Counted from the first letter of the stretch, positions 10,803 through 25,209 are shown. The stretch: DNA of 64,000 nt from Mycoplasma sp. Bg1 (GCA_001641205.1 LSMX01000001.1:62001-126000), one strand, 5' to 3'. Numbers and translations: made by a program. The notes: a model not told the origin generated them from the letters alone.

Positions 10803-12543
10803 ATTCTAGTTTATCTCCAAAAAGAGATTTTAAAAGTGCTTCATTAGAATCACCATTTTTAAATACATCTTCTGGAATAACAATTGCTTTTGCAATTGTT
10901 GCTCCTTTATTTAATAACTGTTTATGAGCTTTTAACATTTTAGATCAATTATCTGGTGTTACAGGTAAAACAAATAATTCCTCACCAAGAAGTTCTTTAA
11001 TAAAATCAAGAAGTTCTTTATTTAAAGAAATTCTTTTTAGTTCACTAATATCCTTTTCTTTTTCAAATCCTAAAATTAAAGCTTGTTTGTTTACTACTAA
11101 AGGAGTTGCATTTAGTAAAATTTGAATAAAAGGTTTATATTTATTATTTGATGAATAAGAAACAATAAATTCTCATCTTTTTTTAACTTTTTCAAGAAGT
11201 TGCACTTCCGCTTCAAAAAGAATTGTTAAATAACTTTCAATTGTAAGATAATCACTAATTACTTTATAAATTGATTTATCAGCAATTTCTTCTTCAGGTT
11301 CTTTTAATGTTTCACGTGAAACATTTTCTAATTCTTCTTCTGGAACATCACCTAAAAATTCTTGAAAAGTTTCTTTTTCTGTTTCTTTTTCAAAACTATC
11401 ATTTATTTCAGAATCATCAACTGTTTGTAAAGTAATTGTTGTTGGTTCATCTTTTTTAATTTCTTGAGTTTTATTTTCAGCAAAAGAATCATCCTTTTTA
11501 ATTGACAAATCTTTTTTATTAACTAATGAATTTCCAAATGTTTCACGTGAAACATTTGGAATAGTAATTTCATTTGAATAAGTTGTAAGTAAAGAATATA
11601 AGGAAATTTTTATTAAAGAAGGATCTTTAATACTAATAAAAATATTTAAGATATCACTAAGTAAAGGTTTATATTCCCCTTTTCCTTTTCTTACTAAATT
11701 AGTAATTACTTCAATAAGAACATGAATTATTTTTTTGGGATCATTATCAACTGAATTAATTAAATCTCCAAGTTGCAAGATATCTGTTTCTAATAAATTT
11801 TCAATTTGTTCATACTTAATTAATCCTAATGCCTTAACTACATTTTCCACATTTAATTCTTTATTAAAAAGAAGAACGGTTTCTAAAGCTGTAATTGCAT
11901 CTCTTAGTGATCCCCCCGCAACTAGAATAATATATTTAAGGGCTTCTTCTTCATAATTAATTTGTTCTTTTTCTAAAATAAATTTAATTCCTTTTAAAAC
12001 TGAAGCATTAGAAAGTATTTCAAGATTAATAATAATTGTTCTTGAAAGGATGGTTTCAGGAATCTTATTTATTTCTGTAGTAGCAAGAAGAAAAATAGTG
12101 TTTTCTGGTGGTTCTTCGAGCGTTTTTAAAAGGGCATTAAAAGCTGATTTTGAAAGCATATGAACTTCATCGATAATATAAACTTTATAGGCTAATGAAG
12201 TTGCAAAGTAATTTGTTTTTTCTGTTAAGTTTCTAATTTCATCAACACCATTATTAGAAGCAGCATCAATTTCAATTACGTCCATTGCAGAAGAAGTTGC
12301 AATTTCTTTACAAGAAGTACATTGTCCACAAGGATTTGCTCCCTCTCTATTTTTACAATTAATTGCTTTTGCAAAAATTCTTGCAAGCGTTGTTTTTCCT
12401 GTCCCTCTAATTCCAAAAAATAAATAAGCATGATTTATCTTATTTTCTAGAATTGAATTCATCAGAATTTTTTTAGCAACTTCTTGTCCAATTACCTCAT
12501 TAAAAGTTTGCGGACGATATTTTAAATATAATGAATTACCCAT
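10795..12543 (-). CDS. dnaX: DNA polymerase III subunit gamma/tau
   Basis: Clamp-loader ATPase of 582 residues. It has the Walker A GIRGTGKTT near residues 44-52, four zinc cysteines in CGQCTSCK and nearby, and the Walker B/DEAH-like IIDEVHML, followed by the gamma lid and collar region. The C-terminal third is acidic and variable and contains NVSRET twice, because two parS sites lie in this frame. Two UGA codons are read as Trp near the 3' end. Start ATG 12543 is preceded by AAAGGA and a TATACT -10-like hexamer. It lies directly upstream of recR and tmk. Confidence 0.95.
11308..11323. promoter_or_regulatory. parS centromere site 1
   Basis: Perfect match to the bacterial parS palindrome TGTTTCACGTGAAACA, extended by AA/TT to a 20-bp palindrome. 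ParB binds such sites near the origin for chromosome segregation and loading of SMC. It lies inside dnaX, translated as NVSRET, about 13.6 kb from the predicted oriC. Confidence 0.92.
11539..11554. promoter_or_regulatory. parS centromere site 2
   Basis: A second perfect TGTTTCACGTGAAACA, with the same AA/TT extension, 231 bp from site 1 and in the same reading phase of dnaX (again NVSRET). No parA or parB gene lies in this window. Confidence 0.92.
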
Positions 12544-12590
12544 ATTCTTTTCCTTTCATTTAAGTATAATAATTATCTCATTTAAGTATC

Positions 12591-12613
12591 TTGAGAAAAG
12601 AGGAATTTCTCAA
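12591..12613. repeat. Inverted repeat upstream of dnaX
   Basis: TTGAGAAA / TTTCTCAA arms separated by 7 bases lie between the SRP RNA terminator and the dnaX leader. This could be an operator or an extra hairpin. Function unknown. Confidence 0.4.
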
Positions 12614-12620
12614 TAAATAA

Positions 12621-12701
12621 AAAAAGTGCTGTACATAGCACTACTTGATGTGGCTGCTCCGTTTCCGGCCTGACCAGGTTACAAGGTTGCTATTACAGCA
12701 A
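12621..12701 (-). ncRNA. ffs: Signal recognition particle RNA (4.5S/small SRP RNA)
   Basis: On the minus strand the conserved SRP domain IV core reads GGTCAGGCCGGAAACGGAGC, followed by AGCC; it has the asymmetric loop and GGAA-type tetraloop context that bind Ffh. The 5' GCTGTA pairs with the 3' TACAGC (+ strand 12694-12699 and 12628-12633), closing a roughly 75-nt hairpin of the short bacterial type, and a T tract follows. With Ffh (not in this window) it targets membrane proteins such as the many transporters here. Ends are approximate. Confidence 0.92.
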
Positions 12702-12705
12702 ATAA

Positions 12706-12711
12706 ATTATA
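12706..12711 (-). promoter_or_regulatory. -10 box of the SRP RNA gene
   Basis: A perfect TATAAT on the minus strand ends a few bases before the base of the SRP RNA hairpin. No clear -35 is seen. Confidence 0.65.
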
Positions 12712-12757
12712 ACACCCCTATTATTTTAATGAAATAAGGAAATTAAAAAATTATTTT

Positions 12758-14013
12758 TTAGAAATAATCAAAATCTAAATATTTTTTTAAAGCTTTTGGA
12801 ACTAGCACTTGACCATCTTCTTGAAGATAATTTTCAATAATTGCAGCAAAGGTTCTTCCAATTGCAAGTCCACTTGCATTGTAAGTATTTACTAGTTCTT
12901 TTGAACCATCTTTATTTTTTAATCTTGCCTGCATTCTTCTTGCTTGAAATTGACCCATACATGAACAAGAACTAATTTCTCGATAAGTTTTTATCCCCGG
13001 CATCCACACTTCAAGATCAATTGTTTTTTTAGCACTAAAACTCATATCACCACTACATAGTTGTAATGTTCGATAGGGAAGTTCTAAAACTTCAAGTATT
13101 TTTGAAGCTTGTTTAAGCAGTTCATCAAAGTCTTTTTTTTCATTTTTTGGATGTCCAATTTTTACAAGTTCAACTTTTCTAAATTGGTGTAAGCGAATTA
13201 TGCCCCTAGTGTCTTTTCCAGCAGCGCCTGCTTCTTTTCTAAAACACTGCGTAAAAGCAACAAATTTTAAAGGAAGCTCTTCAGCTTTTAAAATTTTATT
13301 AGCTACTAAATTAGTAAGGGGAACTTCTGCAGTTGGAATTAAATATTGATCTTCTCCTTCAAGTTTATAAAGATCATCAGCAAATTTGGGAAGTTGACCC
13401 GTATTAAAAAGAGCTCTGCTATTTACAATTACAGGAGGATCAATTAAAAGATAGTTGTTTTTAAGATGAAGATCAAGCATTAATTTTTCAATCGCCTTAA
13501 TTACTTGTGCTCCTTTATTACTATAAATTACTTGTCTAGTTCCAGAAATTAAATTAGCTTCTTTAGGTAAAATTAAATGATTTTTTTCAAGAACTTTTCA
13601 ATGCGGTTTTGCAAATGGTTTTTCTTTTTTATCATCTAAAAAAGTTTTTAAAACTATGTTATCTTTTTCATCATTTCCGATTGGTTCATTTTCCCCTGCG
13701 GGGTTTGGAAAAAGAGTTGTTAACTTTTCAAGTTCTAAAACAAAAGGAGCTTTCTTATTTTTTATAATTTTTGTTTTTTCAGAAAGTTCCTGGGCTAATA
13801 ACTTTAACTTATCAATTTTTGTAGGAGCATTTTTAATTTCAATAGAAATTTTATTTAAATTTGTGCGATGAATTTCTTCTTCTTTTAAAAGCTCTAAATA
13901 AGATTTATTAACAAGAAGAATTCGATCTACTTCTGCATCAAGATTAAGACCTTTATTTTTAAATGCACTTTTATAATATTCAGTTCGTAGTTTTAAATCT
14001 TTTAAATCAATCA

Positions 14014-14014
<1 letters not shown>
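12758..14014 (-). CDS. serS: Seryl-tRNA synthetase
   Basis: Charges tRNA-Ser with serine. The 418-residue protein has an N-terminal coiled-coil arm (residues about 30-100), class II motif 2 in FRKEAGAAGKDTRGIIRLHQF, then CSGDMSFSAKKTIDLEVW, and motif 3 in GLAIGRTFAAIIENY. One UGA codon (Trp) lies after PFAKPH. The start is GTG 14014, one base inside the gyrA stop (TAGTG), with AAAGGA upstream, so it is translated from the gyrB-gyrA-serS transcript. The SRP RNA promoter begins just past its stop. Confidence 0.96.
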
Positions 14015-18464
<4,450 letters not shown>

Positions 18465-18473
18465 TTCTCTCCT

Positions 18474-19490
18474 CTATAAGTTAATTATTTCGATTTCATC
18501 TAAAAACATTGTTTTAATTTTATGCATTGAAGTTGTAGTTAAAAAAGCATTGATCTCTTTTTTAAGTAAAGTTTCAAGCAAAATATTTGAATGTTTAGCA
18601 TCCAACTCAGAAAAAACATCATCAAGAAGTAAAGGAAAAAGTTGATTGTATTCCTTATTAATAATTTCTAAATAAGAAATTATTAAAAGTAAAATTACAA
18701 TTCTAATTTCACCTTCAGAAGCAAATTTAAAATAATTAGTTTCTCCTTCTAAAATAATGTAATCATCTTTTGAGCATGTAATAGGATAAGGGGCATCTAA
18801 ATTCTTTTTAATCTCTTTAATTATAACCATAGGCAAGTATTTAATTTTTAAATCTTTTTTTATAATTGCCTTAGTGTTTTTTTCAAAAGTTAGGTTAACT
18901 TTATTAATAAATAAAGTTCTATTTTCAATAATTTCTTTTTCAATATCTGCAAGATAATCTTTTGTTCCAACAATAATACTTCGTTCATTTGGCTTTTCTA
19001 TTAAAGTCTGTAAAAGTAATTTTTTAAGTTTTATAAACTCTTGAAGTTGATAATGATAAATTTTAATATCTGTTGAAATAAGTTTATCAATTAATGCTTG
19101 CCTTGCTTTTTTATTGTTTTTAAAATCATTTATTAATTTTGAATCAATTACTAAAGGATTTATAATATTTCGAAGTTCTTTTGTCGAAATTGGAAGACCA
19201 TTTAACTTTAATTCATTTGCTTTATCTTTATTAAGAATCCCACTTATTTTATAAATTATTCCATCATAAACAGTTATATTTTCAACATAAGAAGTAAGCT
19301 GATCTTTTTTAATTAAATCATTTTGTTCGTTAGTTTTAAAAGATTTTTTAAAAATAGAAAAATAAATTCCTTCAAGAATAGTGGTTTTTCCTGTTCCATT
19401 TTTTCCTTTAATAATAACAATTTTTTTATTAAAATTTAAATTAATTTGGAGATGATTTCGCAAATTTTGAGCACTAAAAAAGATTATCAT
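18474..19490 (-). CDS. recF: DNA replication and repair protein RecF
   Basis: SMC-like ATPase that helps RecOR act at single-strand gaps. The 338-residue protein has Walker A GKNGTGKTT (about residues 29-37), the ABC-type signature region ASEGEIRIVILLL, and Walker B LLLDDVFSELD. A modest coiled-coil arm lies between them. Length is near the usual 350-370. The neighbours dnaN and gyrB reproduce the classical dnaN-recF-gyrB order. recF is missing from many mollicutes, so its retention is notable. Confidence 0.9.
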   Translation of the reverse strand: MIIFFSAQNLRNHLQINLNFNKKIVIIKGKNGTGKTTILEGIYFSIFKKSFKTNEQNDLIKKDQLTSYVENITVYDGIIYKISGILNKDKANELKLNGLPISTKELRNIINPLVIDSKLINDFKNNKKARQALIDKLISTDIKIYHYQLQEFIKLKKLLLQTLIEKPNERSIIVGTKDYLADIEKEIIENRTLFINKVNLTFEKNTKAIIKKDLKIKYLPMVIIKEIKKNLDAPYPITCSKDDYIILEGETNYFKFASEGEIRIVILLLIISYLEIINKEYNQLFPLLLDDVFSELDAKHSNILLETLLKKEINAFLTTTSMHKIKTMFLDEIEIINL

Positions 19491-19626
19491 TATGTAAATT
19501 GCCTACATATAAATTATACCTTGTATAGGGGATAGTTTTTAAAGAAAATAGACTTATTTGTAGTCTATTTTAGGAGTAATTTAGTTTTTAAAAAAATCAT
19601 TTTTTCTAATTGAAAATAAATATTAA

Positions 19627-20748
19627 TTAAGTTCTAAAAGGAAGAATTAATGATTTAAAATTATCATCATTCTGTCCATTAATTACAAAAGGTTCTTGAG
19701 AACTATTGAACTTAATTTCAACCATTTCATTGTCAATACTTTTTAAAGCTTCAATAATATATTTTGGTGAAAAAGAAATTTGAAAAATTTTTTCACCTTC
19801 AAAAGTAAAGTTCTTTGTATTCACACTTGCATAACCAATTTCTAGTTCTCTAGATTCAAAATTTAATTCTCCATTATTTATAATCAACTTAACAAGAAGG
19901 GAAGTAGAGGCTTTATTAGGATTTAAAATTGTTGTTCGATCTATTAGGTTAATTAATTCTCCTTTTTGAGTTAATAATTTAAATTTAAATTTTTGGGGGA
20001 AAACAGCTAAAAGATTAGGAAATTTTCCTTCAATTAAATTAGTTTGAACAATTGCATTTTGTGATTGAATAATTAATTTTTGATTAAAAAAAGTTAAGGT
20101 TAATTCATGTTTTTCATCAAAAATTTTTACTAATTCTTTTAAGGTTTTAATAGGGATAATTTTTTCAAAATTTTTTGCAGCTTTTGCTCTTGTTTTTGCA
20201 AAAGAAACTCGCACATTATCCGTTGCGAAAGCATTAAGAATTCCATTGTGATAAATAAGATTAACTCCTTGAAGAATTCTTCTTGAAGATTTTTCATTTC
20301 CTGCAACAATAACTTTTTGAATTAAATTTCGAAAATTAAAACTATCAATTTTCATTTCTAGACCTTGATCATATTTAAAAATTGCTCTTTCATATTTATC
20401 AGAATTTAGCAAATTTAATTCATATTCAGAATCTTGAGATTTAATTACCAAAATATTTTTATCTATAGTAATAAATTCAATATCTTCACTTTCAATTTTT
20501 TGAACTATTTCATTTAGCATTTTTGCTTTTACAAGGATTTTCCCTGGAGATATAATTTTTAAAACATTTAAATCTGTTTCTTCAACTTTAAAATCAAGAA
20601 AATCATTGCGGATTTGAAAAACTACTCGATTATCATAAACATCAATTGCAACACCATATAATTCTGGACGGTGAGCAATAGGAGGAATCGCTGGACCTAA
20701 ATGTTTTAGATATTTTTTTAATATTTTTGTTTTAATTGTAAAATTCAT
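19627..20748 (-). CDS. dnaN: DNA polymerase III beta subunit (sliding clamp)
   Basis: Processivity clamp, 373 residues (MNFTIKTKILKKYL...). ATG 20748 is chosen over an upstream in-frame ATG at 20799 because AAGGAG lies just before it. The three clamp domains are recognisable: HRPELYGVAIDVYDNR, the middle GNEKSSRRILQGVNLIY and ATDNVRVSFAKT, and the C-terminal FEGEKIFQISFSPKYIIEAL with the end LILPFRT. It is the leftward gene nearest the origin. dnaA is not adjacent: two plus-strand genes and about 2.7 kb intervene. Confidence 0.93.
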   Translation of the reverse strand: MNFTIKTKILKKYLKHLGPAIPPIAHRPELYGVAIDVYDNRVVFQIRNDFLDFKVEETDLNVLKIISPGKILVKAKMLNEIVQKIESEDIEFITIDKNILVIKSQDSEYELNLLNSDKYERAIFKYDQGLEMKIDSFNFRNLIQKVIVAGNEKSSRRILQGVNLIYHNGILNAFATDNVRVSFAKTRAKAAKNFEKIIPIKTLKELVKIFDEKHELTLTFFNQKLIIQSQNAIVQTNLIEGKFPNLLAVFPQKFKFKLLTQKGELINLIDRTTILNPNKASTSLLVKLIINNGELNFESRELEIGYASVNTKNFTFEGEKIFQISFSPKYIIEALKSIDNEMVEIKFNSSQEPFVINGQNDDNFKSLILPFRT

Positions 20749-21064
20749 TTTTGGTATTTTCTCCTTAAATAAATTATATTTCAAATATGAAAAAAGCAAT
20801 AAAAATGTTAAATTTAGCTATTTTTATTTTGTTATATTATTTCCTATATTAATTAATATTTTATTTATTATTATTAGTAGCCTTAATTTGTTTAAAACCT
20901 CTAATTAACTAATAAAATAAAAATATTTTAAAATTATACTTGTGGAAAAACCTAGTTACAGTGTGTATAAAATAAATCAGTATTAAAATAGTAATATTTT
21001 AATATTTGTTAATTTCTAAGTTCATAATGATAAATTTAACTTTATAATATTAAAAAGATTAAAA
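20749..21064. other. Intergenic region dnaN-pnuC (divergent promoters)
   Basis: Very AT-rich 316-bp gap between the divergently read dnaN and pnuC. It contains the dnaN ribosome site, one DnaA-box-like 9-mer, and a 21-codon open frame at 20787-20852 without a ribosome site, which I do not call. Confidence 0.55.
20941..20949 (-). promoter_or_regulatory. Isolated DnaA box (TTTTCCACA)
   Basis: On the minus strand it reads TTTTCCACA, identical to the four boxes beside dnaA and one base from the consensus TTATCCACA. It could be an outlying origin element or a regulatory site for dnaN. Confidence 0.5.
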
Positions 21065-22024
21065 ATGATTAATAAAATTAATTTTAAAAATAAAATAATT
21101 CTTTGGTTTAAAGCCGATATTGCAAGATGAAATATTATTTTTTTAATTTTATTTACAATAATTTTAGTTTTGATTAATTTATTATTACAAACCATTGGAA
21201 TTGCTCCAAATATTTATGAACCAGTTTCTAAAGGAGGAGGGAATATTTGACCAATATGATTAAGTTTATTTTCTGCTTTTTTTGGAATGTTAAATGTTTG
21301 TACATATTCATTAATGAAAATAAATGATTTAGTTAAAAGAAATCATTATAAAATATTTATTGTTTTTAATTCTTTAGCGGTAATTTCTTTAGCAATTATA
21401 AATTTTAAATTTGGATTATATATTCTTTGAATTGAAAATATTCTTTTCTTTTTCACTGGATGTTTTCAATATTATATGTGATTTATTAAAGATCATAAAT
21501 TAAAAAAAGAAAAATTCATTTTTAAAAGATTTTCTTATAATGATCTTTACTTATTTGTTTTTGTTTTCTTTACAATTTTTCTCTTTATTTTTATAAGACT
21601 TTATTTTATGGAAAAAACCGGAAAACTAATTCCAGGAGGAACTCATGAAGGTCTTAATGGAACTTTAATTACTAATCATGTTCTTTATTATTATATAAGA
21701 GCAGTTATTGACCCTATTCTTGGAGCCGGAGGATTGCTAGGAGCTTTTATGATTGCAAAAAGAAAATTTCTTTCGGTTTATATTTATTGAGTAAGTAATT
21801 TTTTATTAATGTTAATGTGAGTTATTTTGTTGCTTATTTTTTTATTTCCTGCTACAAATACATTAGCACAAGATGAATCAATTACACTTTTAACTTCTTT
21901 AAATATGATTGTTTTATTTACTTTCTATTTTTTATCAAATTTTTTTAATTATTATAAATGAAAACCTAATTTAGAAGATACTTCTAAATTAAAAAAAGAA
22001 AATCAATATGATTTAGATAAATAA
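21065..22024 (+). CDS. PnuC-like nicotinamide riboside transporter
   Basis: A 319-residue membrane protein with about eight hydrophobic segments. Two stretches align by eye with PnuC: SLFSAFFGMLNVCTYSLM with the following FKFGLYILWIENILFFF and QYYMW (like PnuC's N..FY.P.Q..G...W), and the C-terminal IDPILGAGGLLGAFMIAKR with YIYWVSN. PnuC imports nicotinamide riboside by facilitated diffusion, giving NAD precursors to cells lacking de novo synthesis. Several Trp are UGA. No clear ribosome site precedes ATG 21065. It is transcribed toward gpsA. Family is moderately sure; the substrate is inferred. Confidence 0.65.
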
Positions 22025-22141
22025 TGATTCAAGTATATTTAGTTATTTTTTCTTATTTGTTAAATTTATTTGTATAGAAAATAGCTTTTTAATAGTTTTA
22101 TAGGTCGTTTATTTATTGTAAAATTAAGATAATGGAGAAAA

Positions 22142-23161
22142 ATGGAAACAAAAAAAGAAATTAATAATAAAAAAATAACAATTGTAGGAACAGGTGCTTT
22201 TGGAACTGCGATTGCTCAAAATTTAGTTTTAATTAATAAGGAGGTAATTCTTTATGGAATTGATCAAAAAGAAATTATTGATATTAATAAAAATCATAGA
22301 AATTCAAAATATTTTTCTAAACATTTATCAAAAAAAATAAAAGCAACTGATGATCCAATAATTGCCTTTAAAGATAGTGAAATTATCATTATGGGATTGC
22401 CTTCACATGTTATGGAACCTGTTCTTCGTAAGGTAATTATTCCGCAAATGAATAAGAAAGCTTATTTTATTAATTTATCAAAAGGATTTGATTATTTAAA
22501 TGATCGATTACTTCATAAATTAATAAAAGATACGGTTCCGGAGGAATTTTTTATTGATGTTTTAAAATTATCTGGCCCTTCTTTTGCAATCGATCTAGTT
22601 TATAAACAACCAACTCAATTTGTTCTTGCTTGTCAAAATATTGAAGTAGCAGATTTACTTGCGAATATTTTTCGTTCAAAAAATGTAAAAGTCCTTCCTC
22701 ACAATGATATTGTGGGAACAGAGTTAGTTTCAATTGTAAAAAATCCATATGCAGTTTTACTTGGGATTGTTGCTGGTCTTGGTTATAAAGAAAATGCACA
22801 GGCATTAATTTTTACACAAGTTTTAAAAGAGATAACTATGTTAATGAAAATTTTTAATAAAAATAAAACTGATATTATTTATACACCTGCAGGAATTGGT
22901 GATTTATATCTTACAGGTTCTTCTAAAAAATCAAGAAATTATTCTACTGGTTTTAGAATTGGAAGCGCAAATAAAGTAACTAAAAAAATTCTTTCAACTT
23001 TTACTACTGTTGAAGGTCTTAGATCAATTGAAGTAATTAGAAAAGCAAATTTAGATCAAAGTTATGATCCAGAACTTTTTGCTTTACTTTATGAAATTGT
23101 AATAAATAAACAACAACCTTCAAAAATAATTGGAAACTATTTTGAAGGGATAAAACTCTAA
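22142..23161 (+). CDS. gpsA: Glycerol-3-phosphate dehydrogenase [NAD(P)+]
   Basis: Interconverts dihydroxyacetone phosphate and sn-glycerol-3-phosphate, the backbone for membrane lipids. The 339-residue protein has a Rossmann GTGAFGTAIAQN (residues 16-27), LSGPSFAIDL, the VKNPYAVLLGI helix carrying the catalytic Lys, and PAGIGDLYLTGSSKKSRN, which matches the family's GxGDLxxTxxSxxSRN. A GGAG lies 5-8 bases before ATG 22142. It contains no UGA Trp codon. Confidence 0.94.
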   Translation: METKKEINNKKITIVGTGAFGTAIAQNLVLINKEVILYGIDQKEIIDINKNHRNSKYFSKHLSKKIKATDDPIIAFKDSEIIIMGLPSHVMEPVLRKVIIPQMNKKAYFINLSKGFDYLNDRLLHKLIKDTVPEEFFIDVLKLSGPSFAIDLVYKQPTQFVLACQNIEVADLLANIFRSKNVKVLPHNDIVGTELVSIVKNPYAVLLGIVAGLGYKENAQALIFTQVLKEITMLMKIFNKNKTDIIYTPAGIGDLYLTGSSKKSRNYSTGFRIGSANKVTKKILSTFTTVEGLRSIEVIRKANLDQSYDPELFALLYEIVINKQQPSKIIGNYFEGIKL

Positions 23162-23415
23162 TTATTTTTGTTATAAAAAATTATTTCTTCTCTAATTCTT
23201 AATTCATTTTTTTAAAGAAGAAAAGATGTTTTTTTAACTAATAATCTAATTATTTTTATTGGAAATGATTCTATAATATTTCTTTTATAATTTTTTTCTC
23301 ATTTCTTTGCCTTTATATTTATACATCCAATAATTTTATCAATTTGTAGATAAAATTATAAATATCTATGTATATGTTGCTAAACTTATGTTAATAATTA
23401 ACTTATAATTAGTAT

Positions 23416-23478
23416 AAGTTACAGAATATTTTTATTCTTTAACAGTACCTGGTCGGAAATTCCGACCATTTTTTTTAT
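23416..23478 (+). ncRNA. Candidate small RNA ending in a strong terminator
   Basis: A TATAAT at 23404-23409 is followed by two hairpins: AGAAT/ATTCT with a short loop, then the perfect stem GGTCGGAA/TTCCGACC (23451-23468 region) and eight T residues. No ORF fits. It could instead be a distant gpsA terminator, 290 bases after its stop. No well-spaced -35 is visible. Confidence 0.35.
23451..23478 (+). terminator. Rho-independent terminator, plus strand
   Basis: The GC-rich 8-bp stem GGTCGGAA/TTCCGACC with almost no loop is followed by ATTTTTTTT. It is by far the most GC-rich hairpin in the region, and the T tract lies only on the plus strand, so it does not serve dnaA. Confidence 0.75.
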
Positions 23479-24855
23479 TTAATTTTTAATAATTAGTTTT
23501 CTAAGTTCAAAAAGAGCAATATTAAGATCATTATTTTTATTGCGATCATTATCAATTTTTTTAATTGAATTCATAATTGTAGTATGATCTTTTCCAAAAA
23601 GTCTTCCTATTGTCAAGAGGTTCATATCTAAAATATTTCGACAAAAGTAAATTGCAATGTGTCTTGCAAGCATTACATCAGCTTTTCTTGTTTTGGACAT
23701 GATAGATTCTTCAGGAATTCCATAATATTTACCAACTGATTGAATAATTCTTTTTGAGGTAACATGATGTTGTTTATTATACATTCCTTCAAAAATTTCT
23801 GTTAAATCTTCTAAAGTTACAACATCAACATCATCATTTGTAATTGTTCAAAGAATAATTCGATTTAGTGCTCCTTCAAGTTCTCGAACAGAAGAACCAA
23901 AGTTAACAGCGATAAATTCCAAGGCTGAATCTTCAAAATTATTCACATTAAAATCTTCTCTTAAACTAATTTTGTTTCTTAAGATTTTTTTTGCAGTATC
24001 GATGTCAGGGGGAAGAACAGAAAGTAAAAGTCCTGATTTAAAACGAGTAATAAAACGCGCTTCAAAATCTTTTAATTCTTCTGGATATTGATCTGAAGTA
24101 ATTACAATTTGCTTTCCTTGTTCAATAAAATAAGAAAAAATTCCAAAAAAAATCTCTTTTACCTTGGGCATTGTTTGAATAAATTGAATGTCATCAATAA
24201 GGAGCATATCATAGTTAATATATTCATCCTTAATGTTTTCGATTTCTTCACCAGCCTTATGACTAACTGCTGCTTTTGTAACTAGAGAACCAAAATCTTT
24301 TGATTCAATGTATCTAATTGAATAATTAGGATTTTTAGTTTTGGTAAAATTTCCAATTCCATGGAGAAGATGAGTTTTACCAAGTCCACTTCCTCCATAA
24401 ATAAAGAAAGGATTTCAGTTTTTTCCTGGTTTAATAGCAACAGACATGGCAGCAGTATAAAGCATTTTATTTGATTTAGAAGGAACAAAGGTTTCAAGAG
24501 AATATCTAGGGTTTAAAGAATCAGATTGAGATTTAAAAATAAAAAGTTCTTTTGTTGTTTCATCCTTTAATCATTTTTTTCAATCCTCATCTGTAAAGAA
24601 AGCAATTCCATAATTAGAAGAGGTAATTTGATTTACACCATCTTTAATTTGATTTGCAAATTCTGATTCTACAATGCTTTTTGCAAACTCTGTTTCAACA
24701 ACTACCATTAAAGATTTTTCATCATCATTGATTTCTTTTAACTTTGAATTTCCAATAATTTGTTCAAAAGAAAAAACTTGATCTTCTTTAATAAGATTTT
24801 CTATAGTGTATTTAATTATGTTATTTCAAATATCATTTAATTTGATTGTTTCCAT
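23479..24855 (-). CDS. dnaA: Chromosomal replication initiator DnaA
   Basis: Initiator ATPase of 458 residues. Domain I (about 1-85) and a short linker precede the AAA+ domain: Walker A YGGSGLGKTHL, Walker B MLLIDDIQF, sensor 1 ITSD, and the arginine-finger region ARFITRFKSGL. Domain IV ends in the DnaA signature IGRLFGKDHTTIMNSIKKI, the DNA-binding helix-turn-helix. Several Trp are UGA. Start ATG 24855. It points away from the adjacent box cluster and is inverted relative to the two genes on its left, so the usual dnaA-dnaN operon is broken. Confidence 0.96.
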
Positions 24856-25209
24856 GGGATAATAATGATTATATACTTTTTCTATTTAATAAAATATTTT
24901 TCCACAAAAATAATTATAGGGTCTTTTTTCCTCTTTTTGTGGAAAACTATTGGACTTTTTCCACAAAAATAATAAGAAGTAAGCTATATTTAACTATATA
25001 ATGTGGAAAACTATTTTACTTTGATTGTTAACTTGTTTAAAAGTGGAAGAAAATAATTCTATTTATTTTAATTATAAATATACAACTTTTAACTTTTTTT
25101 AAAAGTCTTATTTTATATTAAATATTTCTTTTTTTCTATATATAATTAATATTGACTATGTATTTCTTATCAAAACAATAGTTATAATATAAAAATTAAA
25201 GGAGGACCG
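24856..25209. other. Predicted replication origin (oriC) with four DnaA boxes
   Basis: The 354-bp AT-rich divergent region between dnaA and rpmH contains four identical boxes TTTTCCACA: 24898-24906 (+), 24938-24946 (-), 24957-24965 (+) and 25002-25010 (-), alternating in orientation. A fifth partial box lies near 25042. The unwinding region is probably the AT tract 25060-25200. All boxes have T at the third base where the common consensus has A. Gene orientation changes on either side, and dnaA-oriC-rpmH-rnpA-yidC is a common bacterial arrangement. Confidence 0.85.
25183..25188 (+). promoter_or_regulatory. -10 box of rpmH-rnpA-yidC
   Basis: TATAAT lies 22 bases before rpmH. A TTGACT at 25152-25157 is 25 bases upstream, too far for a standard pair, so the -35 is uncertain. 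Confidence 0.5.

Larger units (their letters stand above)
23162..23478. other. Intergenic region gpsA-dnaA (convergent)
   Basis: AT-rich gap between two converging genes. It holds a possible small RNA with a plus-strand terminator (23416-23478). On the minus strand, 23158-23355 reads as a mostly open, coding-like frame (one internal TAA, no start codon), possibly a decayed gene remnant. Nothing firmer is seen. Confidence 0.45.

Noticed and set aside
20787..20852. 21-codon hydrophobic ORF between dnaN and pnuC
   Set aside because: No ribosome site, very short, composition expected of AT-rich DNA.
20866..20884. TAT/TAG triplets resembling a DnaA-trio
   Set aside because: No adjacent DnaA box and most triplets do not fit the trio consensus; likely an AT-rich chance match.
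22024..22077. 17-codon ORF after the PnuC-like gene
   Set aside because: Too short, overlaps the pnuC stop and lacks independent support.
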